Source of the DNA: Lithospermum erythrorhizon
Lineage: Eukaryota; Streptophyta; Magnoliopsida; Boraginales; Boraginaceae
NCBI GenBank assembly: GCA_019722365.1
Contig: JADFUC010001380.1
Span: 1,178,001-1,242,000 of the forward strand
Reading direction: 5' to 3'
DNA length: 64,000 bases
Shown: piece after piece, positions 1 through 11,997 of the stretch
How positions within the stretch are numbered: position 1 is the stretch's first letter
Layout of the letters: every line of letters begins with the position of its first letter
Made by a program: the position numbers and the translations under genes
The notes under the pieces: generated by a model
Databases searched by the model: none
Told to the model about the DNA's origin: nothing
What the model saw: only the letters and a program-made list of their open reading frames with translations

Positions 1-626
<626 letters not shown>

Positions 627-819
627 CCTATTCTGGGCCACAGCCATGCAAGTTTTTATCGCAATGATAATTATCTCAAGCCTCAAATCTATAATTTATG
701 CTTCATGCCGGCCCAAATTGAGCCTCTACCTTGCCTTCATTCCAACATGCAACCTCATGCTGATGTAGGTAACCAAGAGCCATGGAAACTAATTCTATAA
801 GCATTATCTTCATAAGTAC

Positions 820-1241
820 ACTTCTTTTTACCTTTTAAGATATAAATAAATTAGTAATTAACATTAAAAGTTCAAAAATAACTATAACTAAAAATTATAT
901 TTTTATGACTAAAAATATAATATTTATTTATTTTTTATTTTTTCTTTAAAGAGTAAAATGCTAAAAGTTATATAACTAAAAATTGTATCTTTATGATTAT
1001 TAAATAAAGGATAAATAAGTAAGATATAAAGTTAAATATCAAGTGATAATTAAGAAATTACTTTATCAAAACCAATCTTATAAGATGGAGATAAAAAAGT
1101 TACAAAAAAATAGGATTTGATACTTTTTTTATTTCAACTTATAAGTGGCATATTATCCAAACACTTCTTAAACTTATTTTTTACCAAATCAACTTATAAG
1201 TTGATTTTAACCAAAAATAAGGTTAGCCAAACACCCTCATA
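820..1241. mobile_element. Probable MITE-like fragment (hAT-type end)
   Basis: The right end reads gccaaacacccTC, preceded by a palindromic block around 1185-1215 (caacttataagttg) and a second copy of that motif near 1135. The end resembles the AGGGTGTTTGGC terminus of many small non-autonomous plant TIR elements, here in reverse orientation. The interior is AT-rich and has no coding capacity. I could not find the matching left terminus, so the element is truncated or its left limit is uncertain. Confidence 0.4.
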
Positions 1242-2600
1242 CACATTATTTCTACTAAACTCAACATAAAGGGTGTGCAAATAATATAATATGCCATAAT
1301 AGTTAGTGATATATTAATTTTTCACTAAAATTGCTTATTCTCATAATTAGATGATTATAGAAATTTTATGTCTAAATTTTAAATATGATGAATTTCTAAT
1401 AACAAAGAAACTTTAAGATGGTTTCAATAAATCACTAACATATATAAAAGTGCGAATAAGAGTTGTGTTTCTTCTATTTATTCCCTTTTCACACTATTAT
1501 TAATTACTAAATTATCATTCTTCCTAAAAATCTAAAAGTTAGGCAAAAAATATTATCTTTACCCAATAATTCCCGCCCTCTTAATTGATAACTCATGAGT
1601 TCTATTAGAATTAACTACTATTAAATAATAATATATTTTATTTCAGACCATTATATTATTTGCCATAATGGTATTACTTAAATAATCATATATATTTGCA
1701 AAACATACACACATGTAAAATTATTTGTTATTATTATTATAATATGTATTGTGTTAAAACAATCATATTGGCAGCTAAATTGTTGGTCATTACTATTTGT
1801 TATTTATGACTTGGCTGCATATAAATTTTATATATCAGATCCACAAAAATTTAAATTATATTTTTTAAATCATACTAATTTAGTCCCACACATAAAAACA
1901 AATTTTAATGATACTATATTGATGCTCAATTCGTCAATATATTTAGTGAGAGGGCATCTCTAAAAACTTGTTAAAGCTAATATTTGTATCTCTCTATGAA
2001 CATTCAATTTGCAAGCAAGTTTGACATATATCTTCTTCCTCAACTCCCATTACAAATGTCACCATCGCTGATATGATTGTTAAAAATACATTATTGGCAA
2101 CAATTTGTAGATGACAAATTAATATGTAGCATATCTTTTATATACTTTGAAACCAAATATTGTGCCGGCTTATTTACCACTCATCCATTCATAAGTCAGA
2201 ATTCACTAATAATTTCAGTTTTACCAAATCATGCATAAAGCCTGATAGGGATTCCCAATCATTTCCACCCACCCATGTGTGTACAAAATTGAGGCACAAT
2301 CATCCCAAAACTGCTTGGACATAAAGCCATCGAGAAGTTTTCTTTTATCATAAAGTAAAACATATACAAGTGAAATACGTAAATCATTTCCTTACTATTA
2401 TCATTATGTATAACGGGTTCCCCGTTATCGATGAAGCACCGAGAGAAGTTCAGAACATGTTAATATGATTAATATGTCATGTAAAAAAAATTATTTTCTT
2501 TTTCTTAGTTGATGTTATTATATTTTAGATGTTTAAATTAAGATATTTCATTTTAAAACCAATTATCTATTCGTCAAGTATAATTGTATTTGTTGGACTA
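1242..2600. other. AT-rich intergenic, nothing recognised
   Basis: This is AT-rich sequence with frequent stops in all frames. The only open stretch of note is 1751-1963, whose composition is that of random AT-rich DNA. I see no gene, RNA or clear repeat here. Confidence 0.6.
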
Positions 2601-3330
2601 TGTGTTCACTTTGTTTTGATAATTACTATAATATCGGATTTACTATCCAACACATGTGATTAAGCATTTTTGCTTAAATCATTGTAAGTGATATTACATC
2701 TAAAGTGATATAATGTATTAAAGTACATAAGATCTTCAAAGAATGTCAAAATGAATCAAAGACGAAGAGGATTCAAGAGTGTTAAAAGATGTCGAGTGAT
2801 GGTACTATGAATGCAAAGCTCTTACAAAGGTGTAAAAGTTACTCTTAAAGTCATTAGCTAAAGTCTCGAATAATCTACGAAGCCTTACAATGGAAAGATA
2901 TTTTTCAAATTATTTTGACAAAGTTGTTAAGCGTTTCAAAAAATTTAAGATGTTTTGTCAAATGAAATATTTTGAAAATAATAATGCTTTATAAAAAGTG
3001 GGGTTTGATATCATATTAAAGTGTTTTGAAAAGAGTTTTCCAACTCTTTTTGAATTTTAAAAATCGGAGTTATAACGAAGCGAAAATGGGTTTCTTAAGT
3101 TACGGTTGTCGCTAAGAACAAGTAATTAATCGGGTACCCTCGACAATCGGCCTCAAGTAGGGCCGATTGAGCAATCTCGATTGCCGAATTTAAACTTTCC
3201 CAAATTTCAGTTAATTATTCTGATCGTCTCCCTTAATGAGGCCGACAACTCCGAATTGCCTCGCTTTTTACCGCTTTGATTTCCAATTCATAATAATAAA
3301 AACCTCACTCAAACTTTATTTCTTCCTCAA
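2601..3330 (+). repeat. 5' LTR, the part matched by the 3' copy
   Basis: This stretch aligns with 6382-7085. Matching landmarks are the TGTG start, the gattcaagag block, the gtcgagtgatggtactatg block (about 2793 and 6583) and a GC-rich segment with cgattg motifs (about 3130-3260 and 6890-7030). The true LTR probably continues beyond 3330, possibly to about 4.2 kb, but the truncated right copy gives no partner for that part. Confidence 0.7.
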
Positions 3331-3662
3331 GCCTTCTCCCATACATTTGTTCAATATTTTCTAAAGCAAATCTCTAATTTTAGTATCAAATCTCCTAGTA
3401 TAAGCTTCACTTTGATTATCTTCAGACCTTTGTACTCAGAATTGTACTTAACTTTTTATGTGTAGATTGTGATAAAGAAGAAAACATTCACAAGCTTCAT
3501 CAAGTTTTTATCTACTCAAAAGAGATTAAAACAAGCTTCAACTTCATCCACTCATTGCTATTATATAGAGCTAAAATCAATACTTTATCTAACTAATTCT
3601 AGGATTATCTTGTTCCAAGAGTACAACTTTTCTTTTTAAGAAAAATGTTAGAAATTTACTTT

Positions 3663-3905
3663 GTGCAGGTGGTTTTCTTACTTGAAGCGAGCTCGACAAG
3701 GTTTATTAGCGATTGCTCGTTGCTTCTAGTGTGTCAAGCAAGGTTGTTCAAGGTCAGATCTTGAAAATAGCACAAGGTCTCTCACTTGCAGGTGGCCTCT
3801 TATTTGAAGTGAACTCGATTGTGTGGATTGATAAACGAGATTGCTAGTCGCTCTAGTGTGTTGTTAGAAAGTTGTTCAAGGTTGCTAATCTTGAACGCCG
3901 GGGTT
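3663..3905 (+). repeat. 123-bp tandem duplication, two diverged copies
   Basis: The motif gcaggtgg starts at 3665 and again at 3788. Each copy continues through similar sequence containing a gaactcga or gagctcga block and a gttgttcaagg block. It lies in the left LTR or the adjacent leader of the retrotransposon. Confidence 0.7.
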
Positions 3906-6200
3906 TTTCGAGGTCGCCGAGGAGCGAGTCAAGGCTCTGCAGCGTAGCTGGGGTATGTTGCCAGCTGACGGTGTATATTGAGTTGCTTGCTCAGAAACCA
4001 AGCAGTGCTTGTGGAACTCCGTTACATTTCCAAAATCCTAAGGTTAAGTTTTGTGGTTGTTAATTCGTGGTCGAAGTTTGCCACCGTGTCAAGTTTGCAT
4101 TTCTTTTTATCACTAAACTCTTCCTTGCCGTTACATGAGTTTGTTGGGTTCTTCAACTGACTCCGAGATGTTTTCATACTTGAAAATGATGGATATTCTA
4201 AATCGATTCCTTTGTCATTATCCCTTGCTTAAACGCTTAAATACTCTTCTCAAAAAAGGGACAAAGTATGTTCATAGATATCATCCTCTTCTTGTTTATG
4301 CTTAGTATTCTACATGATTTATGTTTTGTGTCTACTTACCATTCTTAAGCTATATCATGCAATATGAAAATGTTCTTACTTTATATATTTTGATATTCCA
4401 TATTGAACATACGTTTGTTTGGGAACTGTAAAATCAATACTACAAGTTATTCTCTCATGATTATGTGCTCTTTTGAGTAATTGATTTATATGGAAGCAAG
4501 TGGCTCACGCTTTCATGTGCATTATTGTGATATCCTCTCTATTTGAGCTTTAATGAGTATTTTGGGTTCATTCTCTTCAACCTGGTAAGGGCTACAATGT
4601 TTTGCTTAAATATTTTGATTGAGAGTATTTTCATGTTTCTTGAGGCTTCATAGCAAGTCTTTATTTGCCCGGTTGTTAAGTACTTTATGTCTAAAAACAT
4701 GATCTATATGTTTATACTGCATGTGCTCTATGGGTGGGAAGTCGCATGTGACTCCATATGTGAAGTCGTGCCTTTTAAGACTTCATGTTTAATTTCTTTT
4801 GAATTAAAATTCTAATCTCATGAAAGTTCAACGTTTAAATCTCTCATGAAAATATTGTCTAGATGGCTATGCATAGCACAAGTGCATGTGAATCTCCGAT
4901 ACAAGCGTCACCCATGAGATATCATGATCGAAGTTCAAACTTTGTGTTTAATACCTTTCATTTGTTTAGATATTTTGTCCCTTTATTTTGAAGATTTTTA
5001 TTGTGCTTAAAAAGACCATGCTTTCTCAAAACTCTTTCTTAACTTTAGTTTAAGGACGTGCCGCCAAATGTTGGCCTTGTTTAATATTTTCTTACCGGCT
5101 TGTACAAGAAAAAGTGGATAATTCTTCTTGTTTTTCAATCTAAGTGGCACTTGAACCGTGCCTTTAGTTGGTATTTTTGTTTCAAATCCACAAGTAAAAT
5201 TAGTTTCATCTGGGGCTGGTTTGAAAAATCTTATACCTTAATTGTAATTTTGAATCTATTCTTTTATGAGTATTTGACTTACTTATCATTTGAGATGTAT
5301 TATACGAAAATATTTATCATAAATACATGTCTTATGAGTTATCACAAATCACTATGCTTTATGTCTCCCTGTGACTCTTTTTGAAGAGGGATTTGCTAGA
5401 TTAATTTATAACTTTCCGCCAAGATATGTTTAAATTTTTTGATTAAACCCGAGTGTTCGCAAGTTCTTTCGCGGATTTGCCTCCAAGACCGCCATTTTAA
5501 TGGTATATGCAAACTTCTATTGAGAAAGTGGAAGAGTCTTATCTTTTATAGAGTAATCCAATAAAATTGGCTCAATGTGTCCGCTGCTTTTACTTTTACA
5601 TTGATTCTTTAGTCTAACTTTGTTTTAACAAAACCGTATGCTTATTTTAACTTTTCTTCAAGTTTTGTTGGGATCCACTTCAGGTGTGTATACATGTCGT
5701 ATGATTTCAAATGTTTTTGCCTTAAACAATGCAGCATTACACATCATACATATCATCTTTGTTCCTCAATGATTTCCCAATGAAATCCATAGATCAAGGG
5801 CCTCCTTTTACCCAAGATGATATCGTATTTGAGCCTTGTCGTCCCTAAGAAAACTTCGGTTCAAGGGACGAATTGACAAACTTTATGATCTATTACTTAT
5901 TCTCTCTCTTTGAGTTTTTCAAACTCTTTAAAAGTAGAATTTAAAGCAATATTTTATCATATGCCATTGTTCTTAATTTAATTCATTCATAAAGACATAT
6001 GTTTTATTATCACTTTTGTTCTAGTTGTTGCACTTTAGGTTGAAATTAAAGTGGATTTATATGTGACGCCATATACACTTGCTTATGCTTCATCGTTTAT
6101 CATTTTCGCTTGTATATGAATAATGTCAAATGTGCTAAAATCATTATCTTTGACATGTTTGTGGTATCTTATTATTCTTCATTTGTACCTTTTTGATGAG

Positions 6201-6381
6201 ACAAAAAGGGGGAGAATATGTGATGCTATATATCATTCTAAGATACTATTTTATACCATGCTATATTACCTAATTGTCTTCTATTCATTACTTCTAGCAT
6301 GAGTATGCCGAAAACTACAATACTCTTATATCGACATGTGTTTGACATTAATGTTTTGATATCATCAAAAAAGGGAGGTTA
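6201..6381 (+). other. Two polypurine tracts before the 3' LTR
   Basis: Purine tracts occur at 6201-6216 and 6367-6378; the second is directly followed by the TGTG of the right LTR. Doubled purine tracts are known in some Ty1/copia lineages. Here the distal tract would be the functional plus-strand primer. Confidence 0.55.
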
Positions 6382-7085
6382 TGTGTCCATATACTTGTTT
6401 TCATGATTACTAAAACATTGATTTACTATCTAACATGCGTGATTAACCTGCTTTTTATGTAGTCACGTTAGAGATATTTTGTCGAGACTTCAAAGTGATA
6501 TACTATTTAGCAATCATAAGATTTTCAAAGAACGATGCAATGTCAAATGGATTCAAAGACGAAGAGGATTCAAGAGTTAAAATGTCGAGTGATGGTACTA
6601 TGGATGCAAAGCCTACAAAGGTAAACTTTAGTTTCCACAAAATATTTTAAAGTCTCTTGAATAATCCAGTGTTGAAGATCTTATACCGGGAGATATTTTC
6701 AAATCATTTTTACAAAAAGTTGTTAAGCATTTCAAAAGCTTTATGATGTTTTGCTCAAATTAAAATATTTTAAAAACAATAATGTTTATAAAGTGGGTTT
6801 TATATCATATTAAAGTGTTTGAAAATATCTTTCCAACACTTACAAAGCCGGAAAAATGAGTTTCAAGCCAGTCAGCATGCCCAATGTAATTAATTGTCTC
6901 CCTGAAAATCGCACCGCAAAGTGGCCGATTGAGAATCTGACATTTAACAGAAACTTCCCCAAAATCACTAGTTAAATTATTCCTCGATCGGCCCCTTAAT
7001 AGGGGGTTATAGTCGATTGGGACCGAATTTGCTCAAGCTTTTTTAAGGTTTGATATCCAATCTTACACCATAAAAATCCCACTTG
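6382..7085 (+). repeat. 3' LTR, truncated
   Basis: This is the diverged copy of the LTR beginning at 2601. Similarity fades near 7085 within the segment that corresponds to about 3300 of the left copy, so the outer part of this LTR is missing. Confidence 0.7.
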
Positions 7086-8437
7086 ATTGATGAGATACAT
7101 GCAACATCATATCAAAAACAATGGAACATGAAGTTTGAAGCCAGATCGTTCAAATGGTGTACAACATAAATCAATTCAGATTCTACTGATTGATGATACA
7201 TGCGACATTGTCCCAAAACAAATTCATGATTTGCATGCTCCGACTTATTTGAATTAACAAACTAGCAACTAGGAGAATTGTTATAACGGCGAAGGATTTG
7301 TTATACTGCATAATTGGTTATGAATTCTAAGACAAGGAATTATGTAAAGTATCGACACAATAAAAAGACAGATTTTAATCTGGTATTCCTAACAATGTGT
7401 TAGACCACTCCACGCGTAGTCATAAAATAGATTTCACTCATAATAGAGGAACGTGACATGACTTGTGTAGAGCACAGCCTCATCAAAACTCGTATATGTA
7501 GAGACAACAAATGAATGCAACTCACCTACACTAATTGTAAGCACAGAATAACAAAGTTTTGCCCAAGAACCCTAATTTATTCATAGCCTACCTACAGATT
7601 TTAAGATTGAAGACTCAAACCAAGTGAAGTGGACATTTATAGGCCAAAACCCCACCTAAACCGGCCTTTAAAATAGCCTCCATGCACTAATCGGCCCCTC
7701 GGATTACCTCCAGCAGCCGATTGTTTCCGGAATCGCCCGACGGGTCCCCTGATCGTCCTCCAAAGGCCGGGCCAAGCTGCAGCCAAAAAAAATCCTCAAG
7801 GCTTGATTCAAGACACCTTTCTCTCGGCCGACGAACAATGCCTGCCAAATAGTGATTCATTAATTGTGCATCACACGGCTAGAGATAAACCAAGAGTTGT
7901 GATACAATTTGGTATAACACATCAAATTTATAACTAGTCTGTTAAGAAGAAAAGAAAAGGAATTATAGTCAAAAAGCAAAGAAAGAAAAAAGATAGGATA
8001 AACAAATGGTCTGTATATGAATGGAGGAAATGCAGTATATTGAAGTTATGCAAATAACTCATCCCCTCCAGGTATTTTTCTTTCTCCTTTGTAGTTTATC
8101 ACTGAAGCCATATTCCATAATGTTTTAATTTGATGCCATAAATTATCACGGTATATCCTTAATTTTTCATTTTGATGACATTACCTAATTAAAAACGGAA
8201 TATCATATTAACTTGACTTCATTATCATGTTATATCATTCTAAAATCAATTGACAATAAAGGAAGTAGTTCAAACCTTATATGAGCTTAACTCGAGGACA
8301 CCAATTATCGATGCGGGATTGCCACTTTAACACTCTCAATGCAACCTTCATCTCATGCATTATACTTCACCGGCATTCGTCGGAATTTAACATCGGTCGG
8401 GTTACACGTTCTCATTACCAATGGTCCGATTACATAC
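7086..8437. other. Repeat debris, possible minus-strand LTR remnant
   Basis: The stretch at about 7300-7870 has the look of an LTR read on the minus strand. An AT-rich part (ttgcccaagaaccctaattt) precedes a GC-richer block with repeated ccgatt and ggcc motifs. No partner copy, target-site duplication or coding remnant was found. The rest is AT-rich with no feature. Confidence 0.3.
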
Positions 8438-8840
8438 TATGTTAAAATATAGAAGAGAGATTTTATTGATAATGATCGTTGTCTTATTACAATAAAAGAT
8501 GTCTATATATATAGACCAACCAATCTTAAACTTAAACCTCCTAATAAAACTAAAGCTAATATAAATATTTCGACCACTTTTGTGTTTAATTCACATTACC
8601 ATAACCCTAACCTCATAATTGAAAACTTTAAATTTGATTTAAAAAAAAATCTTCTGCAAATCTTACTCGTAAAATTTCTTCATCTCGCATCAATGCGTAT
8701 AGGATCGACGCACTAATTCAAGTGCGTGAATCCTCGTCAACCAATAGACGCTAAATGTCATTCTTTCAACCTATCGATTTAAACACAAGGAAACGCATTT
8801 CTTTCTGGCACTTCATAAAAAAATTGTATCAATTGAAAAT
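8438..8840. other. Possible solo LTR fragment, low support
   Basis: This sequence contains tctatatatatagacc and AT-rich flanks that resemble a promoter region of a plant LTR in minus orientation. I could not establish both ends or a target-site duplication. Confidence 0.25.
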
Positions 8841-10089
8841 TATTCTTTCGAACCCAACATAATCTAACATTACATGTGTAAAATAGTTCAAGAGGGCTGC
8901 TAGTAAATCAACAATTGGTCAAACGAAAAGATGAATTAAAGTACCAACAATTAGGCCCGTGAGTGAACCCAAAAGTTCGATTCGATTCGCATTATTCGGT
9001 TCGAAATAGTTCGGCTCGTGGCTCGGTTCGATAGCGCAAACATGAAACCGAACCTTAAAAAACTAAGGTTGCAGACCGACCGAACTGCAAGGTTAAAATA
9101 GTTCACCTTTTTACATTTGACTATTATCACTTAGATATGAAAAACCTTATGTTAAAAACCTCATTAAAATGCCACAAATTTATCATCTATCTTATTTTCT
9201 TTCTATTTCATCTACTCTTCATCCATCTTCGATTCACCACTGTGAAGTTCAAACGTTTACTCAAACGGTTCGATTCGATTCGTTAAAAGTTCGCTCGATT
9301 CTCGTGTTCAAACGTCATACTCAAATGTTAAATTTTAAGATTCGACACTTCAAACGTGTTCGAACTCAAGCTTGGACACTTTCAAACGATATCAAACCAA
9401 AGAAAGCTTCAGATAGCTTCTGTCAAGCATGTGCCTACCAACAATGGTACACAATTAAACGGTTGTCTAGAGTATCGCTTAGTGCTGATGTTTGCCCAAA
9501 TAGGCGTATCATCAAAAAATCATATGACCATCTGTGGCAGGCAATAACCCCTTCAGATATGTACAATCGGCTTTTTCTCTGTTTTTTTTTTCTTTAAAAA
9601 AGAAAACCTTGATGATTACCTCCCATATGGACTAACCAATATAAAGGCAATACTATATATATCCATGGGAAACATATGCCATATAAAAAGCATTCAATTG
9701 TGTACTCAAATTTTGAAATTTGCTTGGAAATTAGAAAACAAATAAGACAAGTGAAGAACAAAAAACAACGAAGGGGAGAGGAAAAATAAAATAAAAAAAT
9801 AGCTGTCCGAGGGTGGCTTTATTGATGGTCAGCACCCGGTGGCACAGCGAGATTTTAGTACTTTAGACTCCTCGATATCATAATAAAGTAGCCTATAGCC
9901 CCACTCTAAAATTAATCGACAATAAAGTAGATTTTGGCTTCCATCTTTATATATTAATTTTATGACACCACAACTTACCAATGTACAACATGTCACTTAA
10001 CAATTACTCTTTATAATAGAGATCTATCCAAGTAATCGCAATTTCGACTATCACTTACTCAAAAGTATGATATGTGCTTGTTTTGGCAG
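8841..10089. other. Intergenic, with ttcgattcg-rich low-complexity tract
   Basis: Around 8970-9080 and 9255-9310 the sequence is built from variants of ggttcga and ttcgattcg, a degenerate low-complexity repeat. The open stretch 9169-9597 runs through this tract and has no recognisable protein character. The first exon of the downstream SABATH pseudogene should lie here, but I could not identify it. Confidence 0.5.
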
Positions 10090-11997
10090 CAAAAGGTGAT
10101 TCTAATGACAAAGCCAGCCACAATAAGGGAAAGGGCAATAACAGATTTATATCAAATTTTACTCTCAAAAACCATATCTGCATTGTCGACATGGGATGTT
10201 CCCAGTGCATTAGTTGGTATCTTTAGAATTAGTTCAAACAATTAATAGTGCTAGTAAAAAACTAGGTCAAGAATCCCCTGAAATCTTCAAGTTTTCTTTG
10301 AATGATCTTCCCAAGCAATGATTTTAACAACCTTTTCAAGCTTTGAAAACCCCAAGAGTATCTAAGAGAGAAAGGGTCAGGGCTCTCGGACGACGTTGTC
10401 ATCATACTCAATGGGCCCCTGGCTCATTTTATAAAAATTCTGTGAGTCTCCCATTTTATTTATGTCTCATATAGTCTTCATTATCTCAAGTATAAGCTCT
10501 CTTTAATAAATAATACATTAACCTTTTTTTTCAATGGTATGAAATATGGAATTACTAAGCCTTTATATATAAACATGTGTCAAAAGGTAAAGTGAATTAA
10601 ATTAAATGATCATAAATTAAAAAATGTCCATTGTAGGTCACTGAATAGAAAATAAGGGATTTAACTAAATTGAGTATTAATATATAGATACATATTAACT
10701 TAGTTAATTGCATTTGTGGTGTGGTAATGTGACTATGAATAATGTTCCAATTTATGAAACAGGTTCCCCGAAGGAGTTCTAAAGACTAATAAAGACAATA
10801 TATGTGTGACAAAACAAATTCAAAATTTAGTGTGAAGTTGAGGCATACTATAATCAATTTCATAAAGATTTATTTTTCTAAATCATCGTTCTCTTGAGCG
10901 GTCATCGCCCCTTTGAGTTGGCTGGTGGACGCATGGTCTTGACCATGCTTGGGAGTAAAAGCGAAGATCCTGTGAAGATGGATTACTAATGTACGAGCCT
11001 TTGCACAAGCCTTGCGACATGGTCTTTGAGGTATATATTTTAATTATTTTCTTGAAATAATTTTTTAACTTAGCATGCACAAGTGAAAAAAAAAAAAAAA
11101 ACTTAGCAAGCACAAGTGAATAATAATTTACTCACACTAATACCTATATCACTTGTCATTTTACTTTCTATCATTCTCCATGTTTTCATTATTTATTAGA
11201 AGAAGTGGCTTTAATAAGAGCCTATTTAATTTGTTTCATATACTTGATTGTGATATAGCGGTCCGGGTTATTGTTCTATTAAAATCTTAATTGAATTTGT
11301 TCTATTAAGATGCAAGATACCGCTCACATCGAAATACATTGGCTGAAAGCATCCTTATTATACAAGATACTCATACTAAATACGTCATCAAGATGTCATA
11401 ATCGTGATTCACAAATGTTAAAACTTATAATGCAACAACATGGGAATTATAGTGTAATATATACGGAGTATACTCTCAAATCGGTCCTACAAGAATCCTA
11501 AAATAGTTAAAGAAGTCTATAATAATTTAAAAATTGCAAAACAAGGTATTTTAAGAATTTTAATAAAAGAATATGTTAATAGCACCTTAACTTTCTACGT
11601 GATATAGGGTCTCATAGAAGAAGAAAAACTACATGCACTCAATATTCCAAATTACATGCCATCGTCAAGGGAGGTTGCAAATCTAGTAAAAGAAGAAGGT
11701 TCATTCATTATTGATCATCTTGAAACTTTTGAGATTCATTGGAATGCACACAAAAATGGATCTTCTTATAACTCCGAAGCCTCGCCGATTGATGAAGATG
11801 GATTTCATGAAATGAAAAGCATTAAGATCTGTGCTTGAACCACTTCTTCTTGATCACTTTCATGAAGGGATGCTTGATGAAATGTTCAATTCAGAAGATT
11901 TCAAAAGAAAATTGCCTATTGCATGATGACCAGAACGAAGACAGAATACTTCAATATTGTTGTTTCCTTGACAAAGAAGACCAATTTAATTCATTAG
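10090..11997 (+). pseudogene. SABATH carboxyl methyltransferase pseudogene
   Basis: This is a disrupted copy of a SABATH S-adenosyl-methionine methyltransferase. Intact members methylate carboxyl groups of small acids such as salicylate, benzoate or jasmonate in the cytosol. Three exons are visible. Exon 10090-10489 has a MTKPATIRERAITDLYQ segment, the SAM-binding VDMGCS (about 10185), KFSLNDLP then SNDFNNLFKL across a one-base shift, and APGSFY. Exon 10763-11030 begins with VPEGVLKTN and contains AGGRMVLTMLGSKSEDP (10921-10971). Exon 11608-11997 begins GLIEEEKLHALNIPNY and ends in NIVVSLTKK. The introns 10490-10762 and 11031-11607 keep GT and AG borders at the places usual for the family. 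Several frameshifts and stops break the frame, for example near 10312, 10820-10870, 10975 and 11835. Exon 1, encoding the N-terminal substrate and SAM contacts, was not found. The exact substrate cannot be told. Confidence 0.88.

Larger units (their letters stand above)
2601..7085 (+). mobile_element. LTR retrotransposon with no usable coding region
   Basis: Two diverged direct repeats bracket this element. One starts TGTG at 2601 and the other TGTG at 6382. They share long stretches, for example gacgaagaggattcaagagt near 2760 and near 6555. A polypurine tract (aaaaaagggagg, 6367-6378) sits just before the right repeat, as expected for a 3' LTR in plus orientation. A second purine tract (acaaaaagggggagaa, 6201-6216) lies about 170 bases upstream. 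The interior (about 4250-6380) has no reading frame resembling gag or pol, so it is a non-autonomous or eroded element. The right LTR appears truncated near 7085. The tract sequence suggests Ty1/copia, perhaps SIRE-like, but this is inference. I found no clear primer-binding site or target-site duplication. Confidence 0.75.

Noticed and set aside
9169..9597. 142-codon open frame
   Set aside because: It runs through a low-complexity ttcgattcg tract, has no domain character, and lacks a sensible gene context.
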